Assembly (NCBI GenBank): GCA_938041955.1
Contig: CALISD010000199.1
Location: 1-38,444, forward strand
Length of the DNA stretch: 38,444 bases
Direction: 5' to 3'
Source: an uncultured Granulosicoccaceae bacterium
GTDB lineage: Bacteria; Pseudomonadota; Gammaproteobacteria; Granulosicoccales; Granulosicoccaceae
Position numbers and translations under genes: made by a program. Position 1 is the first letter of the stretch; each line of letters opens with the position of its first letter. Under the pieces are notes generated by a model. That model made no database searches, had not been told where the DNA came from, and saw nothing but the letters and a program-made list of their open reading frames with translations. This document shows positions 16,265-25,522 of the stretch, piece after piece.

Positions 16265-16816
16265 ATGAAAACCGCACCTGTAAAAAATTTACTCGAAACA
16301 CTATCCCGCCTGGGCGCATCAATCGCGTCAGTGTTGTTTGTATTGGCCGGGGTAATGCTGACGTACGAAGTCATTGCGCGTTACTTTTTTATCAGACCGA
16401 CGCGCTGGGCAGCAGAGCTGTCACAGATGTGTCTTATCTGGGGCTCGTTGCTTGCCATGGCCTGGTTGTTGGCAAAGCGCCAGCACATTCAGGTAGATGC
16501 CGTTGTTAATTTGCTACCCGCGCGTATTGGTCGTTGGCTCGATGTGTTTGTCATGTTAATTGTGGCTGTTTTTGCATCGGTTGTGATGTGGTATGGCTTT
16601 GAGATTTTTCTGGATTCGTTTGTCCGTGGTCGAACCACCGGGAGCCTGTTAAATATACCTATCTGGATTGTGGAGCTAGCGGTACCGGTCGGGTTTGCGA
16701 TGCTGCTATTGCAATCAGTTATCGAAATTTTCAAGCTGTTGGGTAATTTGCCTGACGAGTCGGCAAGCGATGAGAATACCGGGGTTCATGCCGGTCACAA
16801 TGGAGCTGACCTATGA
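16265..16816 (+). CDS. TRAP transporter small permease DctQ
   Basis: A four-helix DctQ of about 183 residues. Visible features are a first helix SVLFVLAGVMLTYEVIARYF, the conserved RPTRWAAELSQMCLIWGSLL, RQHIQVDAVVNLLPARIGRW and IVELAVPVGFAMLLLQSVIE near the end. The frame stays open to a GTG at 16163, but those first 34 codons run through the dctP-dctQ hairpin and read as no helix, so the ATG at 16265 (MKTAPVKNLL) is preferred. It forms the membrane complex with DctM, whose ATG overlaps its stop by four bases. Confidence 0.93.
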   Translation: MKTAPVKNLLETLSRLGASIASVLFVLAGVMLTYEVIARYFFIRPTRWAAELSQMCLIWGSLLAMAWLLAKRQHIQVDAVVNLLPARIGRWLDVFVMLIVAVFASVVMWYGFEIFLDSFVRGRTTGSLLNIPIWIVELAVPVGFAMLLLQSVIEIFKLLGNLPDESASDENTGVHAGHNGADL

Positions 16817-18087
16817 CCGTTGTCATTATACTTGCCTGTTTGTTCAGTCTATTACTGGCTCGTGTACCGGTGGCATTTGCGCTGGGCTTTCTCGGCCTTG
16901 CCATGCTGGTTGTGGGCGGCTTCTCGCCATTGATGGCGCCGCAATCAGTGCTGTCTACACTCGATGGTTTCATCCTGCTTGCCGTGCCGCTCTTCCTGTT
17001 AATGTCCAATGTGTTGTTGAAGGCGGGCGTTGGTGCTGATCTCTTTAACGCTGTACAAGCCTGGGTAGGGCACTGGCCGGGCGGGCTCGCAGTGGCCACT
17101 ATACTTTCCTGTGCATTTTTTGCGGCGATATCCGGATCGTCCGTGGCCACTGCGGCCACGATTGGAACTGTCGCAATACCCGAGATGATTTCGCGAGGTT
17201 ATGACAAACGCTTTGTCTACGGCTTGCTGGCAGCCGGTGGCACACTTGGCATATTGATACCTCCCTCTATACCGATGATTGTTTACGGGTTTGTGACGGA
17301 GGAATCTGTTATTGCACTATTTTTAGCGGGCATCGGGCCGGGGCTTGTACTGGTTTTTCTGTTTGTTATTTTTTCAATGTTCTACGCGAGGTACATCAAC
17401 AAGTTTGACAAGATCACTAAAGCCACAGCAACAGAAAGGCGTGCCAGTTCGATTCGTGCACTTCCGTCCGTCGGCCTTGCAGTGCTTGTGATGGCTGGAA
17501 TTTACAGTGGTGCATTCACACCGACAGAAGCGGCGGCCATTGGTTTTGCCGCAGCACTTGTGATTGGTGGGCTACTGCTACGCACACTCACCTGGCAGGG
17601 CTTTCGCGAAGCCGCGCAGGAATCAATGGTAACCACCGTCGCCATTCTATTGATCATTGCCGGTGCAAAGATCTTCGGCAAGGCCATCGCTTTGTATCGA
17701 ATACCGCAAGATATATCGCTGTTTATCAGTCAGCACTTCGATACGCCGATTACGTTTATATTGATTGTGAGTGTGGTGCTGTTGTTTATGGGGTTGGTGT
17801 TTGAAGCGCTTTCGATGGTGTTGATTATGACGCCTGTGCTTCTACCCGGTGCAATAGGTCTGGGTTTTGATCCGATCTGGTTTGGTATCTATATGGTTAT
17901 TCTAGTGGAGTGTGCGTTGATTACCCCGCCGGTGGGCCTGAATTTATATGTTATCCAGTCGGTTGCCAAGGCACCGTTATCAGATGTGTCGCGAGGGGTG
18001 TTGCCGTTCCTGGCTCTGATGCTGGTAACGGTTGCGTTGCTTTATCTGATACCTGATCTTGCCTTGTATATACCGTTTAAACTTTAA
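16813..18087 (+). CDS. TRAP transporter large permease DctM
   Basis: A 424-residue polytopic protein with full DctM signatures: FAAISGSSVATAATIGTVAIP near residue 98, GGTLGILIPPSIPMIVYGFV near 142, FTPTEAAAIGFAAALVIGG near 237, and ECALITPPVGLNLYVIQSVA near the end. It is the ion-coupled transport subunit of the second TRAP system. It resembles the DctM at 282-1562 but is clearly diverged, so the two systems are unlikely to be a recent duplication. The ATGA overlap with dctQ shows translational coupling. The stop lies 26 bases from the convergent GH16 gene, with no obvious terminator in the gap. Confidence 0.95.
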   Translation: MTVVIILACLFSLLLARVPVAFALGFLGLAMLVVGGFSPLMAPQSVLSTLDGFILLAVPLFLLMSNVLLKAGVGADLFNAVQAWVGHWPGGLAVATILSCAFFAAISGSSVATAATIGTVAIPEMISRGYDKRFVYGLLAAGGTLGILIPPSIPMIVYGFVTEESVIALFLAGIGPGLVLVFLFVIFSMFYARYINKFDKITKATATERRASSIRALPSVGLAVLVMAGIYSGAFTPTEAAAIGFAAALVIGGLLLRTLTWQGFREAAQESMVTTVAILLIIAGAKIFGKAIALYRIPQDISLFISQHFDTPITFILIVSVVLLFMGLVFEALSMVLIMTPVLLPGAIGLGFDPIWFGIYMVILVECALITPPVGLNLYVIQSVAKAPLSDVSRGVLPFLALMLVTVALLYLIPDLALYIPFKL

Positions 18088-18113
18088 GCCACGAACGCGC
18101 ACTGAGTTATTGA

Positions 18114-19631
18114 TCAGGGAGCTGCCCACACCTTTATGTAGTCGATAAGGCCTTGGTCGGTGGTTATGCGGTCTTTATACTTCCAGATATTTTCTGCATA
18201 TAAGCCGGGGTCGCGGGGAATATAAGGAGGCTCGGATTCTACGTCTCCCGCATATATTTGATCTATGCCAGGTGTTTTTACGCCACTGTTCATCTCTCGT
18301 GACACGATTAAGTACGAATAAACGTCGGGTATGAGGTATGCCTCTGTGACGGTGTGGGCCAACACATCGTCAAAGTACCACTGTAGTTTATCTTGCTGCC
18401 ACAGTAGTCCGATTTTATGCCAACCTTCATGCAATGAAATATTGTGGTTACCTGCATTGAATACTGTTGTCGCTGATCCTGCGGCACCACCATGCAGTGC
18501 CATTATGATTCTATTCTCCTGTTCTGTGCCGGTCCATTCATACTCGAACAGATCGATTTCAACCCCGTTGTTTCCGTCTGCATCGTAGGCTTTGTCGGTG
18601 ACCAGCTGTTGCCCTTGAGCATCGATAGAAGCGGGCATAAGCCACATTGACAGCCGAAAACCGGGCGTTGTCATCTGACTGAAATTAACGCTTGTTTCAA
18701 AATAACCGTACTTAAATGCAATGCCTGGAGAAGCAGGGTCTACTACATGTTTGTCACCGGGTCCTACCCACTTGCGCGACCAGGTGTCGATCCAGCTGCT
18801 GTACAGCCGGTTATCTCCATAGCGGATCTCGACCCCGTCATCTATATAATTGATGGGTCTTGTCGGGTCGGTTCGTGCGGTGAGGTAACCCCCCATAACC
18901 AGCTTCCCTTCGCTGCGATACGCATTTGCGTTGTTGAAATCGTTATACCAGGCTGACCATCGCTTGCCTGCCGGGCTCTCCCACACAGGTACATCTGTGT
19001 TGCCCTGGCTGTTCATTCCAGAATTCCCTGCACGATGAAGCCCGTCACTCATTGTTTCATAGCGCCAGTTATTGCCAGCGCCGGTCGATAGTTCACCGGA
19101 TCCGGTGAATTCGTCAGAGAAAACCAGTGGCCAATTATTCCATAGAGTTTCTTGTACCGGTTCGGCAGGAGGGGGTTCTGCAACTGGTTTAGTGCGGCCT
19201 TTGCCGTTGTTGCCTCTGGTCGGTCTGGTATCAGGTGTTTCTGGTTCGGTGTCATTAGGAGGAGGGGTAGACCCGGCCAGCGTGGTTGCCATAATTGATA
19301 CTAATGAAGATTGATTTGTCCCGTCACTTGCTTGTACTTCGTAGCGGTATGTTCGGTCGTTTTGCAGCCCGGAATCAATGTACTGTAATTTGTTTGTGCT
19401 TGCTATGCGAACATCGTCTCGATACAAAATGTAGGATCGAACTCGCCGGTTGTCCGTGGCAGCGTTCCAGCTGAGTGAGACACTTTGCGCGGTGACACTA
19501 ACAACGTGAAAATTCCCCGGCCGTGTTGGTGGTACAGAATCGCGTGCCTGTGTTACAGGTGGCAGCCCCAGTAGAAAAGCCGCCAGTAACACCATTACTG
19601 GTGGAAAATCCCTTATTTGATAAAACATCAT
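18114..19631 (-). CDS. Secreted GH16 beta-glucanase with N-terminal fibronectin type III domain
   Basis: A 505-residue secreted enzyme. A signal peptide covers about residues 1-29 (cut near VTQA). One fibronectin type III domain spans about 33-118 (SVSLSWNAATDNRRVRSYIL). A proline/threonine-rich linker runs to about 160. A GH16 catalytic domain fills the rest (LVFSDEFTGSG onward). The active-site beta-bulge motif is GVEIDLFEYEW, with E358, D360 and E363 as nucleophile, helper and acid/base. GH16 enzymes cut beta-1,3/1,4-glucans, agars or carrageenans outside the cell; laminarinase versus agarase type cannot be settled here. It diverges from the GH12-like protein across a 499-base gap, suggesting joint control. 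Confidence 0.92.
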   Translation of the reverse strand: MMFYQIRDFPPVMVLLAAFLLGLPPVTQARDSVPPTRPGNFHVVSVTAQSVSLSWNAATDNRRVRSYILYRDDVRIASTNKLQYIDSGLQNDRTYRYEVQASDGTNQSSLVSIMATTLAGSTPPPNDTEPETPDTRPTRGNNGKGRTKPVAEPPPAEPVQETLWNNWPLVFSDEFTGSGELSTGAGNNWRYETMSDGLHRAGNSGMNSQGNTDVPVWESPAGKRWSAWYNDFNNANAYRSEGKLVMGGYLTARTDPTRPINYIDDGVEIRYGDNRLYSSWIDTWSRKWVGPGDKHVVDPASPGIAFKYGYFETSVNFSQMTTPGFRLSMWLMPASIDAQGQQLVTDKAYDADGNNGVEIDLFEYEWTGTEQENRIIMALHGGAAGSATTVFNAGNHNISLHEGWHKIGLLWQQDKLQWYFDDVLAHTVTEAYLIPDVYSYLIVSREMNSGVKTPGIDQIYAGDVESEPPYIPRDPGLYAENIWKYKDRITTDQGLIDYIKVWAAP

Positions 19632-20130
19632 TCATCCGTGATGGGTAATAAATATGATGCCAGTTGGCCTCAAGAAAATTCTGTCTCTGATATTCTATTG
19701 GTCTTTCGGGTCAAGTCAATAAGAAGCGTAGTGGAGCTCTGGGTTGCGGGAAACGCCTATTACTTAGTATTTAGTGCCTCGTTTACGTACAATGATGAAT
19801 ACAGGCCGGGCTGTGTATAAACGGAAAATGTAAACAGAATTTCATTAAAAATATAGTGATCCAGAAGAATGTGTTTTCGTTAGTTTGCTTTAGAAATCAT
19901 CGGGTAAGCAAAATGAGTTCTTGAATATTGCGCCGTTCGACCATGGCGTTGTCCTGTGTAAAATCCAGTTTCTTATGTGTAAAGCAGGGAATGGATATCA
20001 AACAAGTACATCAGTATTATACAGGGGGGAGCACGACATTGGATGTAGTTGCGGGATGCCCGAAGTACGGGTAGTTGTCGCTTATGACTTGTAGCTTCCG
20101 CTCACGAATCCGTATAAACAGGGAAGAGAA
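19632..20130. other. Divergent regulatory region between GH16 and GH12-like genes
   Basis: I see no gene in these 499 bases. They must carry both promoters. The half nearest GH16 is AT-rich. A small dyad, CCCG-AAGTA-CGGG, lies near 20058, and GGGAAGAGAA before 20131 is a good ribosome site. No riboswitch fold was recognised. Confidence 0.55.
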
Positions 20131-22500
20131 ATGGACGTATCGCTAATTGGAAAAGCACGGCTGGGCTTTTTTACAATGGTTATCGCTGTCGCTTTATCAC
20201 CACTCGCTTACGCACAAAGCAGCAATGCCTTTGCGCTGGTACCCAATGTGACTGATACAGGGAGGTATGGCTACCAGTATGGTAGTAGTTCGTATCGCGA
20301 TGAAGTAGTGTTTTTCATCAGTGATTGTTCTGGCACCGCTAAGCTCTCTGTATCTGGTTTTGATGTTGACAGAAGCGATGAAGTGCAGGTATTCATCAAT
20401 GGTTCCAGTGCCGGATATCTGTCAAAGGGCAGAGGCAACAACCGATTAAATTCGGGAAACGTTTTTAATTTTTTGTCTGCGTCATCTGTTACCGATGAAA
20501 TTATTTTCCGGCAGCAACGCAGTGGTGAAAAATGGGGAGTGACAAATCTCTTGGTCAGCGGGTGTGAAGCCGCAAACGGAGGTGGATCCGGGGGTGGGTC
20601 AGGTGGTGATGACGGGACGAACCCTGGCGAGCCAACACCCACTCTTGTCAATCTGACTGAGTCACTCGACACGACACGCTACGGACACAATTACGGTACT
20701 AACCAAAACGAGACAGAGGCGCTGTTCGCTTTTGATAACATTGGTGCCGCGCAAACGCTCTCGTTAAACGGTTACGACATAAACAACGACACCGAAATCG
20801 CTGTGCTGCTGAACAACTCAGCTATTGGCTATCTTTCCCGGGGACGCAAGAGAAAACTCAATAGTGGCGACGAGTTTGTGCTAGCGCTGGAAGATCAAGT
20901 TGCAGGTCAAAATCTGGTTACATTTCGCCAGACAAGAGCGGGCAATAGTTGGGGTGTCACCAACTTGTTACTGGTTTCTGATGATCCGCCTGATAACGGT
21001 GGTGGCACTGGTGGAAACGGCTCTGCCCCTTTGACTTTTGGCGTGGCAGATACGAATCAGTACGGCTACCAGTTTGGCAACGTTGATAACACTGACTCTG
21101 CAAGTTTCACCTTTTCGCAGTCGAGCAATGACATTTATATTTCGGTGCATGGCTTTGACATTGATACCAAAAAGGAAGTGCAGCTTGAATTAAATGGAAA
21201 GGTAATAGGCCATCTCACTAAAGGTGCGAACCTGTCAGATAATGGCGGCGATGTTTTTGTATTGCCGGCGCTGGATCAAATTTCGGGTACTAACTCACTG
21301 GCCTTCACGCAAACTAAAAACGGCGGCGAGCAATGGGGTATTACAAAACTCCAGCTTATAGGCTGCCAGTATCAGGTAAATGGAACCGCTGCCCCGGCTA
21401 ACAGCGGTACACCGGTGGTTATTGATGACACGACCGGCACTGTGATCTTCGCGAACTTTTTTAATAGTGGGGCAATAGAGGATGGCACAGATCGATATGT
21501 CTCGGTGTGTGTGTCTGAAGAAGATGATGAGGGAGACCGGTTCGCACACTTTACAACCGATGTAGGATTGGACGATAACATTCAAATTAAGGCATATCCC
21601 GAGTTTATTATCGGCAGTAAATTCGGTCTTACCGGTGAAACTTCCTTCCGACCGTTTCCCGAGCTGCTTTCAAGTGAAAGTTTCGAGTATCCCGCGCTCG
21701 ATGTGGTGGCAAGTCTTGTAGGTGTGCCAGCGTTTACCAATACGTTGCCGGACATTGATATCGTTGTAGATATTGATGAGCAGAATGTTGCAGGCTCTAT
21801 CAGGGATGTCATGCTCGAGTCGTGGTTTTACGATACCAGTGCAAATTCCGGCAGGATTGGCAATCACAGCAGTGACATTGCGGACTGGACGGCGTTCCAG
21901 CCGTTGCCGCCTATTAACAGTGAAAGTCTGCCCAAAGCGGGTGATACTTTGTCTGGGACATTGAATAACATTGTTGGGCCGGGTCACACGAATAGTGATA
22001 TGCGCAATGTGTTGCTTGAAATGATGGTGCATATCGGACCGTTGAGCCCTAACGATATTAGTTATGACCCGAATAACCCTAACCCTGACAGAAATCCTGC
22101 GCGCTTCAGATTAACCCAAACCCCAATCACCATCGGTGATTACCAGTACCACATCTGGTACGGCAGCACGTACATCAGTCCGTTGGTCGTATTCAGTCGT
22201 GAAACAAATGCATTAGGTGAGCGATTAATCAACCTGACGGAAGAGGGTGAGATCAATTTGGACTGGAATGAGTTTCTTCAATATTCGCTGTATGAACTTG
22301 AGCCGCAACTGGCTAATGCCGGGGTGAGTTGGGCCATGGGTAACGAAAGTGTGTTCCCCAGAATGCGTGCTGCCACGGGAGCTATCGGGGGTATTGAATT
22401 CGGTATAGAGCCTCAGACTAATGGCACTTTTGATCAGCCTTACCGTGCCACCGTACGCAAGTTCGAAGTTTATATTCGTGGTTCAAATTTCGGTTTATAG
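20131..22500 (+). CDS. Secreted triple-module protein with divergent GH12-like glucanase domain
   Basis: A 789-residue exported protein; the signal peptide ends near AYA at residue 28. Three copies of a module of about 113 residues follow (about 33-145, 171-283, 300-412). They share YGxxYG, GFDID or GYDIN, EVxxxLN, GYLSxG, LNSG and WGVTNLLL, and are joined by glycine-rich linkers. The C-terminal part from about 415 reads as GH12: NVLLEMMVHIGPLS (candidate nucleophile E630), YHIWYGSTYISPLVVFSRE, INLDWNEFLQY and IGGIEFGIEPQTNG (candidate acid/base E760), then a final strand RATVRKFEVYI. GH12 enzymes hydrolyse beta-1,4-glucans, xyloglucan or mixed-linkage glucan. Insertions around 560-620 and 645-665 and loss of the usual Trp beside the nucleophile make it divergent. 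The modules are probably carbohydrate-binding. Confidence 0.75.
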   Translation: MDVSLIGKARLGFFTMVIAVALSPLAYAQSSNAFALVPNVTDTGRYGYQYGSSSYRDEVVFFISDCSGTAKLSVSGFDVDRSDEVQVFINGSSAGYLSKGRGNNRLNSGNVFNFLSASSVTDEIIFRQQRSGEKWGVTNLLVSGCEAANGGGSGGGSGGDDGTNPGEPTPTLVNLTESLDTTRYGHNYGTNQNETEALFAFDNIGAAQTLSLNGYDINNDTEIAVLLNNSAIGYLSRGRKRKLNSGDEFVLALEDQVAGQNLVTFRQTRAGNSWGVTNLLLVSDDPPDNGGGTGGNGSAPLTFGVADTNQYGYQFGNVDNTDSASFTFSQSSNDIYISVHGFDIDTKKEVQLELNGKVIGHLTKGANLSDNGGDVFVLPALDQISGTNSLAFTQTKNGGEQWGITKLQLIGCQYQVNGTAAPANSGTPVVIDDTTGTVIFANFFNSGAIEDGTDRYVSVCVSEEDDEGDRFAHFTTDVGLDDNIQIKAYPEFIIGSKFGLTGETSFRPFPELLSSESFEYPALDVVASLVGVPAFTNTLPDIDIVVDIDEQNVAGSIRDVMLESWFYDTSANSGRIGNHSSDIADWTAFQPLPPINSESLPKAGDTLSGTLNNIVGPGHTNSDMRNVLLEMMVHIGPLSPNDISYDPNNPNPDRNPARFRLTQTPITIGDYQYHIWYGSTYISPLVVFSRETNALGERLINLTEEGEINLDWNEFLQYSLYELEPQLANAGVSWAMGNESVFPRMRAATGAIGGIEFGIEPQTNGTFDQPYRATVRKFEVYIRGSNFGL

Positions 22501-22642
22501 CTCAGCGGGTTGTTATCTGGAGCGTAAGTTACCGGAACAATGAGTTCAAAATCTGACTGGCTTCAGTTTAAACAATCTGTATCCGTCCGTAAGATGCAGG
22601 TGGTCGGTTTGTATTGTCTGTAGGAAAAACGGAGAGGAAATA

Positions 22643-23494
22643 ATGCTCTGCAAAGTGGGAAACATTGAGGTATGGAGAATTCTCGAAATCAACGGCCCTT
22701 TCCTGAGACCGGAAGAGCTTTATCCGACAGCCGGGCCTGATGTTGCAGAGATTGTAGAGTCACATGCTCCCGGGAGTGTATGTTGTCACTCAGGCCGATT
22801 GATTCTACCCATACAAGGGTTTTTGTTGAAAACACCGACTCATACCATCTTGGTTGATAGTTGCGTGGGCAATGACAAAACTGTGCCCGGGGTGCCTGAC
22901 TGGCACCAACGCTCCGATTCGCGTTTCGAGGCATCACTTTCAGCGGCGGGCGTTGGTTTTGAAGATATTGACTATGTGCTTTGCACTCATCTTCATACAG
23001 ACCACGTTGGTTGGAATACGCGTCTTATGGACGGGCGATGGATTCCCACGTTTCCGAACGCGCGCTACCTGATGCCTGCGGCGGATGAGCAGGTTCATCG
23101 TTTGCGCAATGGTGACATGTATCTTGAGAGCGTGCTGCCTGTGGTCGAAGCAGGGCAGGCTGAATTGGTTCAGGCAGGGCATATGTTGGGTGATCACGTA
23201 AGCCTCATGCCAACGCCGGGGCATACACCGGGTCACGTCTCAATCATGGTAAAGAGTGGAAAGCATGAGGCAATGATCACTGGCGATGCGCTGCATTCAA
23301 CGGCACAGTGTTGGTATCCGGATTGGCACTTCAAATATGATGCAGATGCTGAGATGGCGGTGACTTCACGCATACAATTACTGGAGGCTGCCGCAGAAAA
23401 AGATTGCGTGGTACTAGGGAGTCATTTTTCACTTCCCTCAATCGGTCGGGTGAAGGCAGAGCTGGGTGCGTTTCGATGGCACGGGCAGTCATGA
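22643..23494 (+). CDS. Metallo-beta-lactamase-fold hydrolase
   Basis: A 283-residue soluble protein with the MBL metal motif CTHLHTDHVGWN (H116, H118, D120, H121). It also has the later ligands in MPTPGHTPGHVSIM and in MITGDALHS, giving a full dinuclear metal site. The order and length resemble lactonase or phosphodiesterase-like members with a long N-terminal strand region. The substrate could be a lactone, ester or thioester. No signal peptide is seen, so it acts in the cytoplasm. GGAGAGGAAATA precedes the ATG. It is not clearly tied to the glucanase gene 142 bases upstream, and it converges with rluA. Confidence 0.9.
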   Translation: MLCKVGNIEVWRILEINGPFLRPEELYPTAGPDVAEIVESHAPGSVCCHSGRLILPIQGFLLKTPTHTILVDSCVGNDKTVPGVPDWHQRSDSRFEASLSAAGVGFEDIDYVLCTHLHTDHVGWNTRLMDGRWIPTFPNARYLMPAADEQVHRLRNGDMYLESVLPVVEAGQAELVQAGHMLGDHVSLMPTPGHTPGHVSIMVKSGKHEAMITGDALHSTAQCWYPDWHFKYDADAEMAVTSRIQLLEAAAEKDCVVLGSHFSLPSIGRVKAELGAFRWHGQS

Positions 23495-23523
23495 TGCGGG
23501 CTTATTACTGATTAATTGAATTA

Positions 23524-24195
23524 CTAAAAAGGACAAGGGCAAACAGCATGAATGCTCTCTCCTGAAAGTGGATGCACAAAATCCAGTGACTCTGCATGCA
23601 GCATGAGCCTGTCTGCTAAAGCATGGCTATGGTCATCGCCATAAAGATCGCAACCAAGAATAGGGTGTCCTATCGCCTGGCTATGGATTCTTAGCTGGTG
23701 TGTTCGTCCTGTTTCCGGCTTGAAGCACACAACACTTCTTGGTGGCGAATCCAGTCGTTCTTCGACATGGTAGTGTGTGCGTGCGGGTTTGCCCGATGTT
23801 AAGCAAACTTTCAAACGCGGGAAAATAGAATTGTCCTTGGCGATAGGGAAATCGATCACTCCGTGATCTTCGTTAACGTGATCATGTAGTACCGCTTTAT
23901 AAGTTTTTACTACGGTGCGTTGCTGGAATTGTTTTGTAAGATGCCCGTTAACTTGCTTGTCTAGAGCGACTACCATAATGCCTGACGTACCGAAATCTAA
24001 ACGGTGTGCCAGTGTGGCGGTGGGGAAGTCTTTCACCAGGCGATAGTGTACGGAATCTTTGTTAAGAGGGTTTCTGCCGGACAAGCTGAAAAGCTTGGAT
24101 GGCTTGGAGATAAGTAGCAGTGATTTATCTTCGAGCAACAGCTCGATGTCTTCAAGGCAGGGGGGTGCCACGAATGTGTCGACTATTTCATTCAC
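23524..24195 (-). CDS. rluA: RluA family pseudouridine synthase
   Basis: A 223-residue enzyme matching the short RluA type, with no S4 domain. Motifs are LLLISKPSKLFSLSGR, the catalytic TLAHRLDFGTSGIMVVALDK (D67), VKTYKAVL, GKPARTHYHVEERL, and KPETGRTHQLRIHSQAIGHPILGCDLYG. E. coli RluA converts uridine to pseudouridine in 23S rRNA and several tRNAs, and this protein has the same length and order. The start is GTG at 24195. It lies 42 bases after the P450 gene on the same strand, perhaps by chance. Assignment to RluA rather than another RluA-clade enzyme is likely but not certain. Confidence 0.88.
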   Translation of the reverse strand: MNEIVDTFVAPPCLEDIELLLEDKSLLLISKPSKLFSLSGRNPLNKDSVHYRLVKDFPTATLAHRLDFGTSGIMVVALDKQVNGHLTKQFQQRTVVKTYKAVLHDHVNEDHGVIDFPIAKDNSIFPRLKVCLTSGKPARTHYHVEERLDSPPRSVVCFKPETGRTHQLRIHSQAIGHPILGCDLYGDDHSHALADRLMLHAESLDFVHPLSGESIHAVCPCPF

Positions 24196-24237
24196 GCAGA
24201 ATGGCTTGTACGAAGATAGATAGTTTTAACGCTACAG

Positions 24238-25419
24238 TTACGCCAGCGACACTGGCAAATTGATTGGTCCGCGAAACCCGAAGCCTTTCCAGACCACGGC
24301 ATCGGGGTCGGGCAGGGTCATATTAGGAAAACGTTCGAACAGCATGGGTAGCATGATCTGTCCTACGGTGCGTCGGGCGATATGTACGCCTGCACAGTGA
24401 TGCGGGCCAGATCCAAAAGCCTGATGCGTGTTTGCCTTACGGAACACGTTGAAGTTTTCACCGTCATCGTAGAGATCTTCATCGCGATTGGCAGAGGCTT
24501 GAATGGTCATTACTGTTACGCCTTTCGGGATATCCAGCCCACCGATTTCGGTGTCTTCGAGCACGCGGCGTGATGATGCTTGTATAGGCGCGACCCAGCG
24601 AACACCTTCTTCAAATGCCTCGCTCCAGGCCTCAGTGCGACGAACCTCTTCGAGCTGCTCCGGATTGGTTAAGAGTCCGTATACAATTGTGGCCAACGCA
24701 TCGCGGGGCTCGTTAATACCACCCCCGATGGCGATTTTTAAGTTGGAGAATATCTGCGACTTTGCGATCGGGTTTTCGGCGTTAACCATTTTTGATAACG
24801 CGGAATTGTCAGGGGCAGCTTTATGACGTGGAATGAGCTGATCAAACAATGTATTCATTTCTTCGTTTGATTTATCTGACGCCTCAAATGGTTCGTCAGC
24901 AAAGGCAAAGTTTCCTGCACCATCAATCAGTGTTTGAGACCAGGTTTGCATCTGCGTATCTGTGGCTTCTTCCATGCCTAGAATATGTGCGAGTATTCGA
25001 GCGGCTACCGGTCCGCAAAGATCGGTGAATAGGTCAATCGTCTCGCCGTGTGGCAACCTGTCAAGGTACTCAGAAGCAATGTTGGAATACAGATTAGCCC
25101 AATCTGTTTTAACCACTTTGGGGGTGAAGGCCGGTTGCATCGCCATGCGCTCTCGGCGATGCTCTATACCGTCTTTGCGCATAAGTGTGTGCGCTTGAAA
25201 AGCGCGTTTCATCGGAGTCCTGGGGTCATCCGAACTGAACAGCTCGGGGGCTTCCTTGACCATCTTGGTGTGTGCTGCTTTGGTGAGCATGATCCTGTTC
25301 GCCGCAGTTACGTTCACAACCGGCGTTTGTGCGCGCATGCGTTGGTAGATCGGGTAGGGATCGTTCGTAAGCGCTTGAAGCGTTACTGTGTTGTCAATGG
25401 GCGCTAGTGCCATGGCCAT
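24238..25419 (-). CDS. Cytochrome P450
   Basis: A soluble bacterial P450 of 393 residues. The heme loop is FGSGPHHCAG, with C342 as thiolate ligand. The ExxR motif lies in EEGVRWVAP (E271, R274), and the C-helix contact in EHRRERMAMQPAF near residue 86. The I-helix reads KIAIGGGINEPRDALATI, in place of the common AGxD/ET-T, so the proton-relay threonine is absent and Glu-Pro-Arg stands there. It needs ferredoxin and reductase partners, but none is encoded in the window. It follows the enolase superfamily gene by 103 bases on the same strand and could act on the same substrate class. The natural substrate is unknown. Confidence 0.93.
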   Translation of the reverse strand: MAMALAPIDNTVTLQALTNDPYPIYQRMRAQTPVVNVTAANRIMLTKAAHTKMVKEAPELFSSDDPRTPMKRAFQAHTLMRKDGIEHRRERMAMQPAFTPKVVKTDWANLYSNIASEYLDRLPHGETIDLFTDLCGPVAARILAHILGMEEATDTQMQTWSQTLIDGAGNFAFADEPFEASDKSNEEMNTLFDQLIPRHKAAPDNSALSKMVNAENPIAKSQIFSNLKIAIGGGINEPRDALATIVYGLLTNPEQLEEVRRTEAWSEAFEEGVRWVAPIQASSRRVLEDTEIGGLDIPKGVTVMTIQASANRDEDLYDDGENFNVFRKANTHQAFGSGPHHCAGVHIARRTVGQIMLPMLFERFPNMTLPDPDAVVWKGFGFRGPINLPVSLA

Positions 25420-25522
25420 TCCGTTCCAAAGTATGCCGGCTCTATCTTACGTGAAGGTATAGCGGCTGGCGAATAACGCTGTGCTTAACCCCAACTGGCT
25501 GTCTTGAAGGTGGTCTGGTGAT

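Noticed and set aside
21295..22032. Several minus-strand frames of 60-120 codons opposite the GH12-like domain
   Set aside because: They are mirror frames of a continuous 789-codon gene and show no conserved motif or start signal.
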